Numbered from the stretch's first letter, positions 17,958-27,340 are shown. The stretch is DNA of 64,000 bases from Prochlorococcus marinus XMU1419 (GCF_017695955.1 NZ_JAAORO010000003.1:532341-596340), one strand, 5' to 3'. The notes: generated from the sequence alone by a model not told the origin. Numbers and translations: made by a program.

Positions 17958-19286
17958 GTGAGGCAAAAAGAATTGTTTAAAGAAGAAATAATACATCAAT
18001 TAGAATTACATCCAAGTAGGTTAGATAAAGAAAAAATCATCTTAAAAGCAATGGAAGAAGGTCTAGATGATTTTTTTGAAGGAATCCGAATGGCACTTAA
18101 TCCATTGGTGACTTTTGGTGTGAAAATTGTTCCTGAAAAAGAGACTGAAAAAAGTCAAAAATTTTTATGGGAAGATTTTAGAAAATTAGCCAATAAGCTT
18201 ATTCAAAGAGAACTTACTGGTCACGCTGCTCGCGATGCAATTCTTACCGCTATGGAATCTGCAAAAAAAGAAGAATGGAATGGATTTTATAGACGAGTTT
18301 TAATTAAAGATCTTAGATGTGGTGTATCTGAAAAAACAATCAACAAGATAGCAAAGAAATTTCCAAAATATGCTATTCCTATTTTTTCTTGTCCTCTAGC
18401 TCATGACAGTGCAAATCATGAAAAAAAAATGATAGGAAAAAAGCAAATTGAAATTAAATTAGATGGTGTACGCGTCTTAACTATTATTAGACAAAATAAA
18501 GTAGAAATGTTTTCTCGTAATGGGAAACAGTTCCATAATTTTGGTCATATTATCTCAGAAATAGAAAACGTCTTAAAAGAAGACCCAGCACCTTATGACT
18601 TAGTACTCGATGGTGAAGTAATGAGCGCTAACTTTCAAGATTTAATGAAACAGGTACATAGAAAAGATGGCAAACAAACCAAAGACGCAGTGCTCCACCT
18701 ATTTGACTTGTGTCCCCTTGAAAACTTTCAAAAAGGGAGATGGAACACTAGTCAAACAAAAAGAAGTTTATTAGTAAAAGAATGGGTAGCAAAACATTCT
18801 ATGCTTCTAAAACATATACAAACACTTGAATGGGAAAATGTTGATCTCGATACTATTGAGGGACAGAAAAGATTTGTTGAGCTTAATAAATCTGCCGTGG
18901 AGGGTGGATATGAAGGAGTAATGATTAAAGACCCAGATGCAATTTATGAATGTAAAAGAACACACAGTTGGTTAAAAGCAAAACCTTTCATTGAAGTCAC
19001 TTTGAAAGTTGTATCGGTTGAAGAAGGTACAGGTCGCAATAAAGGTAGGCTGGGAGCAATCTTTGTAGAGGGAGAAGATGATGGGTATGAATACAGTCTG
19101 AGTTGCGGAAGCGGATTTAGTGATATCCAACGTGAAGAATATTGGTCAAAACGTAATCATCTCGTTGGTCAACTTGTAGAAATCAGAGCTGATGCTAAAA
19201 CTAAATCAAAGGATGCAGTGGCTTTTAGTCTTAGATTTCCTAGATTCAAATGCTTTAGAGGATTTAAATCTGGAGAAAAAATTTAA
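17958..19286 (+). CDS. ATP-dependent DNA ligase, T4 gp30-like
   Basis: 442 residues from a GTG start. It seals DNA nicks with ATP. The adenylation lysine is Lys167 in the KxDG motif IEIKLDGVRV. Motif III is LVLDGEVM, motif IIIa LFDLCPL, motif IV EGGYEGVMIKDPDA, motif V WLKAKP, followed by an OB-fold domain. The N-terminal domain segment ELTGHAARDAI plus RRVLIKDLRCGVS closely recalls phage T4 ligase, whose lysine is at 159. Bacteria replicate with the NAD-dependent LigA, so this is an extra ligase, probably of phage ancestry. Codon usage looks like that of its neighbours. Confidence 0.93.
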   Translation: MRQKELFKEEIIHQLELHPSRLDKEKIILKAMEEGLDDFFEGIRMALNPLVTFGVKIVPEKETEKSQKFLWEDFRKLANKLIQRELTGHAARDAILTAMESAKKEEWNGFYRRVLIKDLRCGVSEKTINKIAKKFPKYAIPIFSCPLAHDSANHEKKMIGKKQIEIKLDGVRVLTIIRQNKVEMFSRNGKQFHNFGHIISEIENVLKEDPAPYDLVLDGEVMSANFQDLMKQVHRKDGKQTKDAVLHLFDLCPLENFQKGRWNTSQTKRSLLVKEWVAKHSMLLKHIQTLEWENVDLDTIEGQKRFVELNKSAVEGGYEGVMIKDPDAIYECKRTHSWLKAKPFIEVTLKVVSVEEGTGRNKGRLGAIFVEGEDDGYEYSLSCGSGFSDIQREEYWSKRNHLVGQLVEIRADAKTKSKDAVAFSLRFPRFKCFRGFKSGEKI

Positions 19287-19328
19287 ATTTTAAAAAATAC
19301 TATTCAAAAAATTAGTCTATATAAATGT

Positions 19329-19346
19329 AGTTTTTAATTAAAAACT
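19329..19346. repeat. Perfect 18-bp AT-rich palindrome
   Basis: AGTTTTTAATTAAAAACT reads the same on both strands. It lies 42 bases after the ligase stop and 54 bases before the small ORF at 19401. It might be an operator or fold as a weak terminator hairpin for the ligase unit, but it has only two G:C pairs. Confidence 0.3.
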
Positions 19347-19400
19347 TTGTATTTTAGCTGTAAAATATAAGAAAAATCATCTGAACTTTTTGCGAGACTT

Positions 19401-19553
19401 ATGACAAAGAAAAAAGTTTTCAACTACATAAAAACACCCTGTGGACAAGCAAAATATATCGAATTAGAAGCCACCAAAACTTTACTAGGAAAATTTAGGC
19501 TTTTGTGGTTTATCCTAATTGCATCTATAAGAGATTGGAATATTAAAGATTAA
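19401..19553 (+). CDS. Small hypothetical protein, 50 residues
   Basis: A short frame MTKKKVFNYIKTP...RDWNIKD, not recognised. It starts with a basic patch and has a hydrophobic stretch near residues 34-43 (FRLLWFILIA), so it may associate with the membrane. A TAAAAT lies about 40 bases upstream and could be a -10 element. It ends four bases from the convergent TVP38-like gene. It fills an otherwise empty 270-base gap. Conservation in related genomes would decide whether it is real. Confidence 0.4.
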   Translation: MTKKKVFNYIKTPCGQAKYIELEATKTLLGKFRLLWFILIASIRDWNIKD

Positions 19554-19557
19554 ATTC

Positions 19558-20154
19558 TTAGGAGTTTTCAAAATATTCTTTAGAGTATTTAGCTAAAAAA
19601 TATGCAACTAAAGATGTTGAGACAACTCCAATGATAGTCATATATAAATTATTTGGTGATTGCACATTTTTTAACTCCTGGAGACTTTTTGCCAAACTAC
19701 CTATTGAGCAATACAGAAAAGTTCCTGGAATTATTCCAATAAGACCAAGAGTGAAATCTCTAAACTTAACATTATTCAAACCATAAAAATAATTAAGAAT
19801 ACTGAAAGGAAATATCGGCGATAATCTCGCTAAAAAAATTAATTTAAGTCCGCCTTTTTCTACTACTTTTTCCATAATACTTAATTTTGGATAACGGCTA
19901 AAAAGATTTTTTAATTTTTTTGCAAAAAAACTTTTTGATATAAAAAAAGCAACTGATGCTCCTATGAAAGCGGAAACGAAAACGATAATTGATCCTAAAT
20001 ATGAGCCATATAAAAAACCTGATAATAAAGATAACCAAGAAGCTGGAAGTATTAATAAAACAATTAAAATATAAATACAAACAAAAGAAAAGATACCAAT
20101 TCCAGTATTAAAAAAAAACGACAAATTATAAATATTTTCAAGGACTATATTCAT
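19558..20154 (-). CDS. TVP38/TMEM64 (DedA/VTT-like) membrane protein
   Basis: 198 residues from the ATG at 20154, two bases after the valS stop; a TTG two codons earlier is a less likely start. Several hydrophobic segments (about residues 14-36, 40-70, 110-130, 170-188) and the region YGSYLGSIIVFVSAFIGASVAFFISK plus LIFLARLSPIFPFSILNYFYGL belong to the VTT/SNARE-associated family. Such proteins are integral membrane proteins, with lipid scrambling shown for some relatives. The substrate here is unknown. Probably co-transcribed with valS. Confidence 0.88.
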   Translation of the reverse strand: MNIVLENIYNLSFFFNTGIGIFSFVCIYILIVLLILPASWLSLLSGFLYGSYLGSIIVFVSAFIGASVAFFISKSFFAKKLKNLFSRYPKLSIMEKVVEKGGLKLIFLARLSPIFPFSILNYFYGLNNVKFRDFTLGLIGIIPGTFLYCSIGSLAKSLQELKNVQSPNNLYMTIIGVVSTSLVAYFLAKYSKEYFENS

Positions 20155-20156
20155 TC

Positions 20157-22910
20157 TCAACTCAAAAGTTCGAGTTTTTTAGTAATTCTCTCCATTTGTG
20201 CCGAACCTTCGTTTAATTTAAATCTGCATTCCTCAACAATATCTTTTGGAGCCTTATCAACAAAATTTTTATTAGATAATCTCTTATTTAAAGTTTCTAA
20301 TTCAATAGTCACCTTTTTTAAATCCTTGTTTAACCTTTCCTTTAATGCATCTATATTTACAAAATCCTGAAAAGGTAAGTAAACCTCTAAATCACTTATT
20401 ATCCCAGAAAAAGATTTAGCAAACTCTTTTTTATCAACAGCATTAGTTTTAAAAATAAATACTTCAGAAGATTTGGTTAAGGTTTGAATATCATCAACTA
20501 AATTTTTTAAAAAATTAATCAATTCATCATTATCTGAAATTAAGTAAACAGGAACTTTTTCTGATGGCTTGAGTCCTAATTCAGCTCTCAAATTTCTAAT
20601 CAATCTAATAATTTCAAAGAGTTGCTGAAAGGAATTATCAAGCTTATTATCAACAAATTTATTTTCTTGGGTTGGCCATTTTTGAAGAGATAATAATTCT
20701 TTATCTGGTTTAAGTTGCAGAGCATGCCAAAGTTCTTCAGTAATGTGCGGCATAAAAGGATGAATCATCACCAAAATATCATTGAGCACTTTTATTAAAA
20801 CCTTCTCGGATATTTGTCTATTTTTAGTCTCTTTATTATTAAACCTTTGTTTAGCAAACTCTACATACCAGTCACAAAAATCATTCCATGCAAATTCATA
20901 TAGTAATTTCGCAGATTCTCCCAATTTATATTCTTTCAACAAAGCAGAGACCTTTATATTTACCTGATTCAATTTAGATAAAATCCACTTATCACATAAT
21001 TCTAAAGAAATTTCATCATTCTTATTAAGTAAATTGCTATGAGAAGTCTTATTAATTAAGACAAATTTAGTTGCATTCCATAATTTATTCGCAAAATTTC
21101 TTGAAGCTTCAACAGTTGAAGATGTGTCTTTTTTCCTATCAAAATCAAGCCGGATATCTTGTCCAGCGCCTGCAACTTCTCGAATTAAAGCAAATCGCAA
21201 GGCATCAGAACCATATTTATCTATTAAAAGTATTGGATCAATACCATTACCTGAACTTTTACTCATTTTTTTATTATTTTCATCTCGAACAAGACCATGA
21301 ATATACACATCCTTAAAAGGAATATTATTTGTGAAAGTATTTCCCATCATTGTCATTCTCGCCACCCAGAAGAAAATAATATCGAAACCAGTAACAAGAA
21401 CACTATTTGGATACCATTTTTTAAAATCCGGATTATTTGTATTTGGCCAACCAAGAGTTGAGAAAGGCCATAAACCACTTGAAAACCAAGTATCTAAAAC
21501 ATCTTTATCTCTAACCAATTTAATATTTGCTCCAAATTTTTTATTAGCTTCGCTTAAGGCATCCTTTTCATTTCTTGCAACAATATATGGAGTATTTTGT
21601 TCTATTGAATCTTGAGAGTCATCTAAAACGTACCATGCTGGTATTTGGTGGCCCCACCATAATTGCCTGCTTATACACCAATCATTAATATTCTCTAACC
21701 AATCCTTATAAACTTTCTCCCAGCGTGGAGGAATAAAAGATGGTTTTTTAGAATCCATTTCATTAAGACATCCTTGGGATATATCATCCATTTTCAAAAA
21801 CCATTGTGTTGACAATAAAGGTTCAACTGGCACCTTACCTCTATCAGAAAAAGGAACAGTATGTTTATAATCCTCTATCTTTGTCAAAAGGCCTAAGTTA
21901 TCCAATTCTTTGATAATTTTCTTTCTAGCCTCATATCTATCTAAATTTTGAAATTTGCCTGCATTAATATTTAAAGTTCCATCTTTGTTCATTACATTAA
22001 TCTGTTTTAAATTATGCCTTTTTCCAATTGCAAAATCATTTGGATCGTGGGCTGGAGTAACCTTGACACATCCAGTACCAAAATCTTTATCAACATGTGA
22101 ATCAGCGATAATAGGTATTTCTCTATCAACGAAAGGGACTTTTAATTTGACACCAATGAATTCTTTATATCTATCATCATCAGGATTAACTGCAACAGCA
22201 GTATCACCCAAAAGAGTTTCTGGTCTTGTTGTCGCAACTTCTAAATACTTATCTAACTGTTCACCACTTTCAGATATTAAAGGGTATTTAAAATGCCATA
22301 AATGACCATTTACTTCTTGCATTTCAACTTCCAGATCACTTACGGCAGATTGAGATTCAGGACACCAATTAACTAAATATTCACCTCTATAAATTAAATT
22401 CTTTTTATAAAGAATATTAAAAGCCTCAATAACCGCCTCGTTTAATTTTTGATCCAGAGTAAATCTTTCTCTAGTCCAGTCAACTGAATATCCTATCCTC
22501 TTTAATTGAGAAACTATTCTGCCACCACTTTGTTCTTTCCAGTTCCATGCTCTTTTCAGAAATTCAACTCTTCCAATATCCTCACTTGTTTTGCCTTCAC
22601 TTTTTAATTGTTTTTCGAGAATAGTTTGAACAGCTATTGAAGCATGATCTGTTCCTGGTAAACATAAAACATTCTTCCCTAAAAGTCTTTGAAAACGTAC
22701 TACAACATCAATCAAAGCTGTATTAAATGCATGTCCCATATGCAAAGATCCAGTTACATTTGGTGGCGGAATAACTATACAAAAAGGCTCTCCATCATCC
22801 TCAGGGTCAGGACTAAAGGCATTTAAACTTGCCCATTTCTCTTGCCACTTTTTCTCTACTTCAAAAGGTGAATAATTCTCTAAGGATAATTGATCATTCA
22901 TCTTTGTCAT
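20157..22910 (-). CDS. valS: Valyl-tRNA synthetase
   Basis: 917 residues from the ATG at 22910 (MTKMNDQL); a TTG two codons upstream extends the frame but has nothing to favour it. It is a class I synthetase with the HIGH motif as GSLHMGH and the KMSKS loop in NKKMSKSSGNGIDP, an editing domain between them (TTRPETLLGDTAVAVNP), an anticodon-binding domain, and a C-terminal coiled coil of about 60 residues that starts near INIDALKERLNKDL or the equivalent. It charges tRNA-Val; a tRNA-Val gene lies nearby at 23.4 kb. Confidence 0.97.
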   Translation of the reverse strand: MTKMNDQLSLENYSPFEVEKKWQEKWASLNAFSPDPEDDGEPFCIVIPPPNVTGSLHMGHAFNTALIDVVVRFQRLLGKNVLCLPGTDHASIAVQTILEKQLKSEGKTSEDIGRVEFLKRAWNWKEQSGGRIVSQLKRIGYSVDWTRERFTLDQKLNEAVIEAFNILYKKNLIYRGEYLVNWCPESQSAVSDLEVEMQEVNGHLWHFKYPLISESGEQLDKYLEVATTRPETLLGDTAVAVNPDDDRYKEFIGVKLKVPFVDREIPIIADSHVDKDFGTGCVKVTPAHDPNDFAIGKRHNLKQINVMNKDGTLNINAGKFQNLDRYEARKKIIKELDNLGLLTKIEDYKHTVPFSDRGKVPVEPLLSTQWFLKMDDISQGCLNEMDSKKPSFIPPRWEKVYKDWLENINDWCISRQLWWGHQIPAWYVLDDSQDSIEQNTPYIVARNEKDALSEANKKFGANIKLVRDKDVLDTWFSSGLWPFSTLGWPNTNNPDFKKWYPNSVLVTGFDIIFFWVARMTMMGNTFTNNIPFKDVYIHGLVRDENNKKMSKSSGNGIDPILLIDKYGSDALRFALIREVAGAGQDIRLDFDRKKDTSSTVEASRNFANKLWNATKFVLINKTSHSNLLNKNDEISLELCDKWILSKLNQVNIKVSALLKEYKLGESAKLLYEFAWNDFCDWYVEFAKQRFNNKETKNRQISEKVLIKVLNDILVMIHPFMPHITEELWHALQLKPDKELLSLQKWPTQENKFVDNKLDNSFQQLFEIIRLIRNLRAELGLKPSEKVPVYLISDNDELINFLKNLVDDIQTLTKSSEVFIFKTNAVDKKEFAKSFSGIISDLEVYLPFQDFVNIDALKERLNKDLKKVTIELETLNKRLSNKNFVDKAPKDIVEECRFKLNEGSAQMERITKKLELLS

Positions 22911-23007
22911 ATGCAAATTTTATTTCAAGAAACTTTTTGTTTATTTTATCTTGATAGCAGCCAATTAATGGAAATAATATTAGATTGCAAAAAAAGGCTC
23001 ATTAATT

Positions 23008-23349
23008 CTACAAAAGTTTGAAACCAGAACCGCAGGAACAACGTTTTGCATTTTTTGGTGTTGAAATAAGAAATCCACCACCGCTTAAATCACCGTAATA
23101 ATCTAATTTTAAATCTTTAAGTAAATTAAACTTTTTTACATCCGCATATAAAGTGACACCTTCTGTTCTTGAGATAGGGGATCCATTACATGTTCCTGGC
23201 CTTAGTTTAATATGCATCCATCCTTCGGAACAATTTTTATCCTCAACCAAATCAATTGACATTTCTCCAGGAGAACCTCCGAAAGAAGCTTGCCTAGATA
23301 GTTCTGAAGCAGCTCTTTGACTGATTGAAAGATTGCCGATCTCAGTCAT
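23008..23349 (-). CDS. A-type iron-sulfur carrier (HesB/IscA family), divergent
   Basis: 113 residues. IscA/SufA-type proteins deliver Fe-S clusters or iron during cluster assembly. Three cysteines match the family pattern: Cys54 in LRPGTCNGSPISR and Cys104 and Cys106 in CSCGSGF at the C-terminus, where the usual form is CGCGxSF. The first cysteine context differs from the common GGCSGF, marking a divergent branch. It lies next to tRNA-Val and downstream of no obvious isc or suf gene. Confidence 0.85.
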   Translation of the reverse strand: MTEIGNLSISQRAASELSRQASFGGSPGEMSIDLVEDKNCSEGWMHIKLRPGTCNGSPISRTEGVTLYADVKKFNLLKDLKLDYYGDLSGGGFLISTPKNAKRCSCGSGFKLL

Positions 23350-23364
23350 TTAAAAAAAAATAAA

Positions 23365-23436
<72 letters not shown>

Positions 23437-23466
23437 TTATAATAAACCATTCTAATAGATGAAGTT

Positions 23467-23497
23467 GAAATATTTATACTAAGTATTTAAATATTTC
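23467..23497. repeat. 10-bp perfect inverted repeat upstream of mazG
   Basis: GAAATATTTA at 23467-23476 and TAAATATTTC at 23488-23497 are reverse complements across an 11-base spacer. They lie in the 98-base gap between the divergent tRNA-Val and mazG genes, where both promoters must be. It could be an operator. AT-only arms make chance possible. Confidence 0.3.
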
Positions 23498-23534
23498 ATG
23501 ATTGAGGCAAAATTAAATTAATAAAATATATCCT

Positions 23535-24380
23535 ATGTCCTTAAACGATAGATATAACTTGCAAAAAAATTCCGATTTAGAGATTATTAAAAACTTTCAA
23601 ATTTTAATATCTTATATCAAATCATTAAAAGATAAAACTTGGGGATGCCCTTGGCAGAAAATACAGTCTCATAAATCGTTGATCCCATTTTTACATGAAG
23701 AAAGTAGTGAATTGATAGATGCGATATATGAAAAAAATGCGGATAACATATGTGAAGAGTTAGGAGATCTTTTATTACAAGTAATGCTTCATGCTGAAAT
23801 CGGTTATGAAAAAAAAGAATTTGAACTAAATGATGTTATAAAAAATCTAAACAAGAAAATTGTTAATAGACATCCATATATTTTCAAAAAAAAAGAAAAA
23901 GTATCTCTAGAAAAATCGCAACAGATTTGGGGAAATATTAAAAATTCAGGAAAAGAAGCACCTCATATGAAATCATCAATTAGTAAAAATTTAAATTTGA
24001 AAATCAAAAATTTACCGCCAACGGTTGGAACAGAGAAAATCACAAATGTTGTTAAAGAATATGGTTTTAAATGGGAGAGTACCGATCAGATTTTTAAAAA
24101 GTTAGAAGAAGAGATTAATGAATTAAAGGAAGCAATAAAAAGTAATAATGATTCAAGCATAAAAAATGAATTTGGAGATATTTACTTTACGCTTCTGAAT
24201 ATTTCAAACTTTTTAAAAATAAATCCGGAATCAGCTCTTCAAAAAACTAATAAAAAATTTTTAGACAGATTTTCAATCATTGAACATCATGCAGGAGATA
24301 ATATTAAAAAACAAACTCCTAAAGACTTTCAACGACTTTGGCAACTAGCCAAGCAAAAAATTAAAAGAAAAAATTCTTAG
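23535..24380 (+). CDS. mazG: Nucleoside triphosphate pyrophosphohydrolase MazG
   Basis: 281 residues with two MazG domains. The first, about residues 35-115, has CPWQKIQSHKSLIPFLHEES and EELGDLLLQVMLHAE with the acidic metal-binding residues. The second, about residues 160-260, has EEEINELKEAI and NEFGDIYFTLLNIS. MazG hydrolyses (d)NTPs to monophosphates and is tied to nucleotide-pool cleaning and the stringent response. Cyanophages also carry mazG; this copy is the two-domain bacterial form. Spacing to speE is seven bases. Confidence 0.95.
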   Translation: MSLNDRYNLQKNSDLEIIKNFQILISYIKSLKDKTWGCPWQKIQSHKSLIPFLHEESSELIDAIYEKNADNICEELGDLLLQVMLHAEIGYEKKEFELNDVIKNLNKKIVNRHPYIFKKKEKVSLEKSQQIWGNIKNSGKEAPHMKSSISKNLNLKIKNLPPTVGTEKITNVVKEYGFKWESTDQIFKKLEEEINELKEAIKSNNDSSIKNEFGDIYFTLLNISNFLKINPESALQKTNKKFLDRFSIIEHHAGDNIKKQTPKDFQRLWQLAKQKIKRKNS

Positions 24381-24387
24381 CAATCAA

Positions 24388-25239
24388 ATGACTAATACTT
24401 CAAAATGGATAGATGAATATCATAAAGGATCAAGATTCGGACTAAATGGAGAAATTTTAATTAAACAAAAATCAAAATATCAAGAAATTATTGTCATTGA
24501 AAATGAATATTATGGCAAAGCTTTAATGCTAGATGGTTGTTGGATGACATCATTAAAAGACGAAAAATATTATCATGAATGCCTTGTGCATCCAGCATTA
24601 AGTAGGATTGATGAAAAATCTAATGTACTAATTATTGGTGGAGGAGACGGGGGTACAGCAAGAGAATGCCTTAAATACTCTCAAATATCACAAATTGATC
24701 TGGTAGAGATTGATGAGGAAGTAATCAAAATATCTAAAAAATTTTTAAACGAAATTGGAGGCGAAGCATGGAATGACAAAAGATTAAAAATTCATATTGA
24801 TGATGGTGTTCAATGGGTAAAAAAAACAAGAGATAATTTTTACGACTTTATATTTATAGATTGCTCAGATCCCTCAGAATTTTCAAATTTATTATTTTCA
24901 GATTCGTTTTATAGAGAATGCAAAAGAATTCTTACAAAAGATGGTATCTTAGCAACGCAAAGCGAATCACCTGAATCCTTCAAAAATATTCACATAAGTA
25001 TTTTGAAAACCCTGAAAAAAATATTTACTGTCTCTGAAACTATGTATTCTTTTGTTCCTATATATCCAAGCGGTATTTGGAGTTGGACATTCGCTTCTGA
25101 AAGAGTTTTAGATTTATCAAAGCAAAATTACGATGAAGCCCTCAGAATAGAAAAAGGATGTGAAATTTGGAATTTAAATTTTCAAAATGCAGCATTCAAA
25201 ATGATGCCAAATAAAATTGTAAAAGAACTCAATTCATAG
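24388..25239 (+). CDS. speE: Spermidine synthase
   Basis: 283 residues. It transfers an aminopropyl group from decarboxylated S-adenosylmethionine to putrescine. The N-terminal beta domain has KSKYQEIIVIENEYYGKALMLDG. The Rossmann domain has the glycine loop LIIGGGDGGTARE, then DLVEIDEEVI, and the acidic residues in FIDCSDPSEF, where many members read DSTDP; the substrate preference may shift accordingly but cannot be judged. It is one base from speB, so the two are almost certainly co-transcribed. Confidence 0.95.
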   Translation: MTNTSKWIDEYHKGSRFGLNGEILIKQKSKYQEIIVIENEYYGKALMLDGCWMTSLKDEKYYHECLVHPALSRIDEKSNVLIIGGGDGGTARECLKYSQISQIDLVEIDEEVIKISKKFLNEIGGEAWNDKRLKIHIDDGVQWVKKTRDNFYDFIFIDCSDPSEFSNLLFSDSFYRECKRILTKDGILATQSESPESFKNIHISILKTLKKIFTVSETMYSFVPIYPSGIWSWTFASERVLDLSKQNYDEALRIEKGCEIWNLNFQNAAFKMMPNKIVKELNS

Positions 25240-25240
25240 A

Positions 25241-26122
25241 ATGATAAAAAATTTATTTGACAACGAAAATGCGATTTTTATGGGAGCAAAAAGAAGCCCT
25301 GATGATTGCGCAATTGGTATATTTGGAGTCAATTATGATGGGACATGTTCTTTCAAACCAGGAGCTAGATTTGGGCCAGAAGCAATAAGACAAGTAAGTT
25401 CTTGTTTAGAAACATATTGTCCTAAATTAAACAAAGACTTAGAAGAAATTATGTATGTTGATTTTGGGTCAATACTAATTGATAAAAACGACTCAAAGTC
25501 CGTTATTGAATCGGTTAAATCAGCAACAAATTATTTAATTAATAAACGCCTTAGTCCTATTATGCTTGGGGGCGAACACTCTATTACCAGAGGGGCTATT
25601 GAGGCATTAGTAAAAAAATATCCAGATTTGATATTGATTCAACTTGATGCTCATGCAGATTTAAGAGAATCATATATAGGCAATAAACATAGTCATGCTT
25701 GTGCCATGAAAAGATGCTTAGAAGTGCTACCTAGAAAGAAAATTTTGCAAGTAGGAATAAGAAGTGGGACTAAAGAAGAATTTCAAATCATGCATAACAA
25801 CAATCAGTTAGTTAACTTTTGTCCTGGGGGAAATGCACAAGAGTTAAAACAAGCCCTTCTACCATACTCTAAATCTCCAATCTATTTAACAATAGATTTA
25901 GATTGGTTTGATCCCAGTTTATTATCAGGGACAGGAACTCCAGAACCGGGAGGATTTTTTTGGAAAGATTTTGAAGAAATCCTGATAACTTTAAAAGACT
26001 TTAGAATTGTGGCTTCAGATATTGTTGAATTATCTCCAGAAATTGATAAAAGCGGCGTAAGTAGCATAGTTGCAGCAAAAATACTTAGAAGCTTAATTTT
26101 GTCATTAGAAAATATGCAATAA
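25241..26122 (+). CDS. speB: Ureohydrolase family protein, probably agmatinase
   Basis: 293 residues of the arginase/agmatinase/guanidinase fold. Metal ligands are visible in LGGEHS, QLDAHADLR and TIDLDWFDPS. Agmatinase yields putrescine, the SpeE substrate, which fits the one-base spacing to speE. In cyanobacteria some close relatives hydrolyse guanidine or other guanidino compounds, and the sequence alone does not fix the substrate, so agmatinase rests mainly on context. Confidence 0.85.
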   Translation: MIKNLFDNENAIFMGAKRSPDDCAIGIFGVNYDGTCSFKPGARFGPEAIRQVSSCLETYCPKLNKDLEEIMYVDFGSILIDKNDSKSVIESVKSATNYLINKRLSPIMLGGEHSITRGAIEALVKKYPDLILIQLDAHADLRESYIGNKHSHACAMKRCLEVLPRKKILQVGIRSGTKEEFQIMHNNNQLVNFCPGGNAQELKQALLPYSKSPIYLTIDLDWFDPSLLSGTGTPEPGGFFWKDFEEILITLKDFRIVASDIVELSPEIDKSGVSSIVAAKILRSLILSLENMQ

Positions 26123-26172
26123 AAAATTTCTAAACTAAAGTATAAAAATACTAAATAAAAACTAAATATTTC

Positions 26173-27285
26173 ATGGATTTGCTTAAAAGTCCTCTGTATT
26201 CAAAATATATTCAATCCAGTGCAAAATTAGTGGATTTTGCAGGTTGGGAAATGCCCATATCATTTTCAGGATTAATCAAAGAGCATGAATCAGTTAGATC
26301 TTCAGCAGGATTGTTTGATATTTCTCACATGGGAGTAATCTCTATTAGAGGAATCAATCCAAAGGATTATATTCAAAAATTTTTTCCTACTAATTTATAC
26401 TCCTTTTCTGAAGGCCAGGGACTTTATACAGTAATGCTCAATAATGAAGGGGGAATTATAGATGACTTAATAATTTATGACATTGGAATACAAGAAAATG
26501 ACATATCAGAATTATTGTTAATAGTTAATGCAAGTAGATATGAAGTAGATTTTCAGTGGATAAAAAGTAATTTAAATCAATATGAAATTTCAATAACAAA
26601 TTTTAAAAAAGACAAAGTACTTTTAGCACTACAAGGGAAAAACTCATTCGATTTATTTGAAGAATGGATTGAATCTTCTATCTCAAATATCCCTAACTTT
26701 GGATGTGAATATAAAATTTTTGAACATATTTCTCCTAAAGAAAAAATTTTCGTTTCCAAGACAGGATATACAGGGGAAAATGGTCTAGAAATACTTTTAT
26801 CTAAAAAAGCAGCAATTAATTTATGGGATTTCACAATTTCCAAAAATGTTGCGCCTTGTGGCTTAGGAGCTAGAGATACTCTTAGACTTGAAGCAGGCAT
26901 GCATCTTTATGGTCAAGACATAGATGAAAAAACTTCTCCATATGAAGCAGGATTAGGCTGGCTTGTACATCTAGAAAATAATCACGAATTCTTTGGAAGA
27001 AAATTTCTTGAAGAGCAGTCAAGATTAGGCATTCAAAAAAAGTTAGTTGGTCTCTCTATAGAAGGTAAAGCAATAGGAAGAAAAGGTTGCGCAGTATTTA
27101 AAGGTGAAGAAAATATTGGAATTATAACTAGCGGCAGTTGGTCTCCAACTAAACAAAAAGCTATAGCTTTTGCATACATCAATGCTTCGCATGCCTTAGT
27201 AAATAATGAAGTTCAAATATTAATAAGAGGTAAAAAATTTAAAGGGGTTATAACAAAAAGAACGTTTTATAAAAAGAATTATTAA
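26173..27285 (+). CDS. gcvT: Aminomethyltransferase, glycine cleavage T protein
   Basis: 370 residues, normal for GcvT. It releases ammonia from the GcvH-bound aminomethyl group and makes 5,10-methylene-tetrahydrofolate. Seen are [46 protein letters not shown] and the C-terminal barrel with [11 protein letters not shown]. It is far from gcvP/gcvH (5.4-8.7 kb) and lies 50 bases after speB with AT-rich DNA between. A short AGTAT/ATACT pair in that gap is too weak to call. Confidence 0.97.
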   Translation: MDLLKSPLYSKYIQSSAKLVDFAGWEMPISFSGLIKEHESVRSSAGLFDISHMGVISIRGINPKDYIQKFFPTNLYSFSEGQGLYTVMLNNEGGIIDDLIIYDIGIQENDISELLLIVNASRYEVDFQWIKSNLNQYEISITNFKKDKVLLALQGKNSFDLFEEWIESSISNIPNFGCEYKIFEHISPKEKIFVSKTGYTGENGLEILLSKKAAINLWDFTISKNVAPCGLGARDTLRLEAGMHLYGQDIDEKTSPYEAGLGWLVHLENNHEFFGRKFLEEQSRLGIQKKLVGLSIEGKAIGRKGCAVFKGEENIGIITSGSWSPTKQKAIAFAYINASHALVNNEVQILIRGKKFKGVITKRTFYKKNY

Positions 27286-27340
27286 CTAAATTTACCCTCA
27301 AAGAATTATTATAAGTTATTGATAAATAAATCATACATAG

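Noticed and set aside
19898..20080. Minus-strand frame of 60 codons inside the TVP38-like gene
   Set aside because: It is an out-of-frame shadow of a real membrane protein gene; it reads as low-complexity Phe/Ile.
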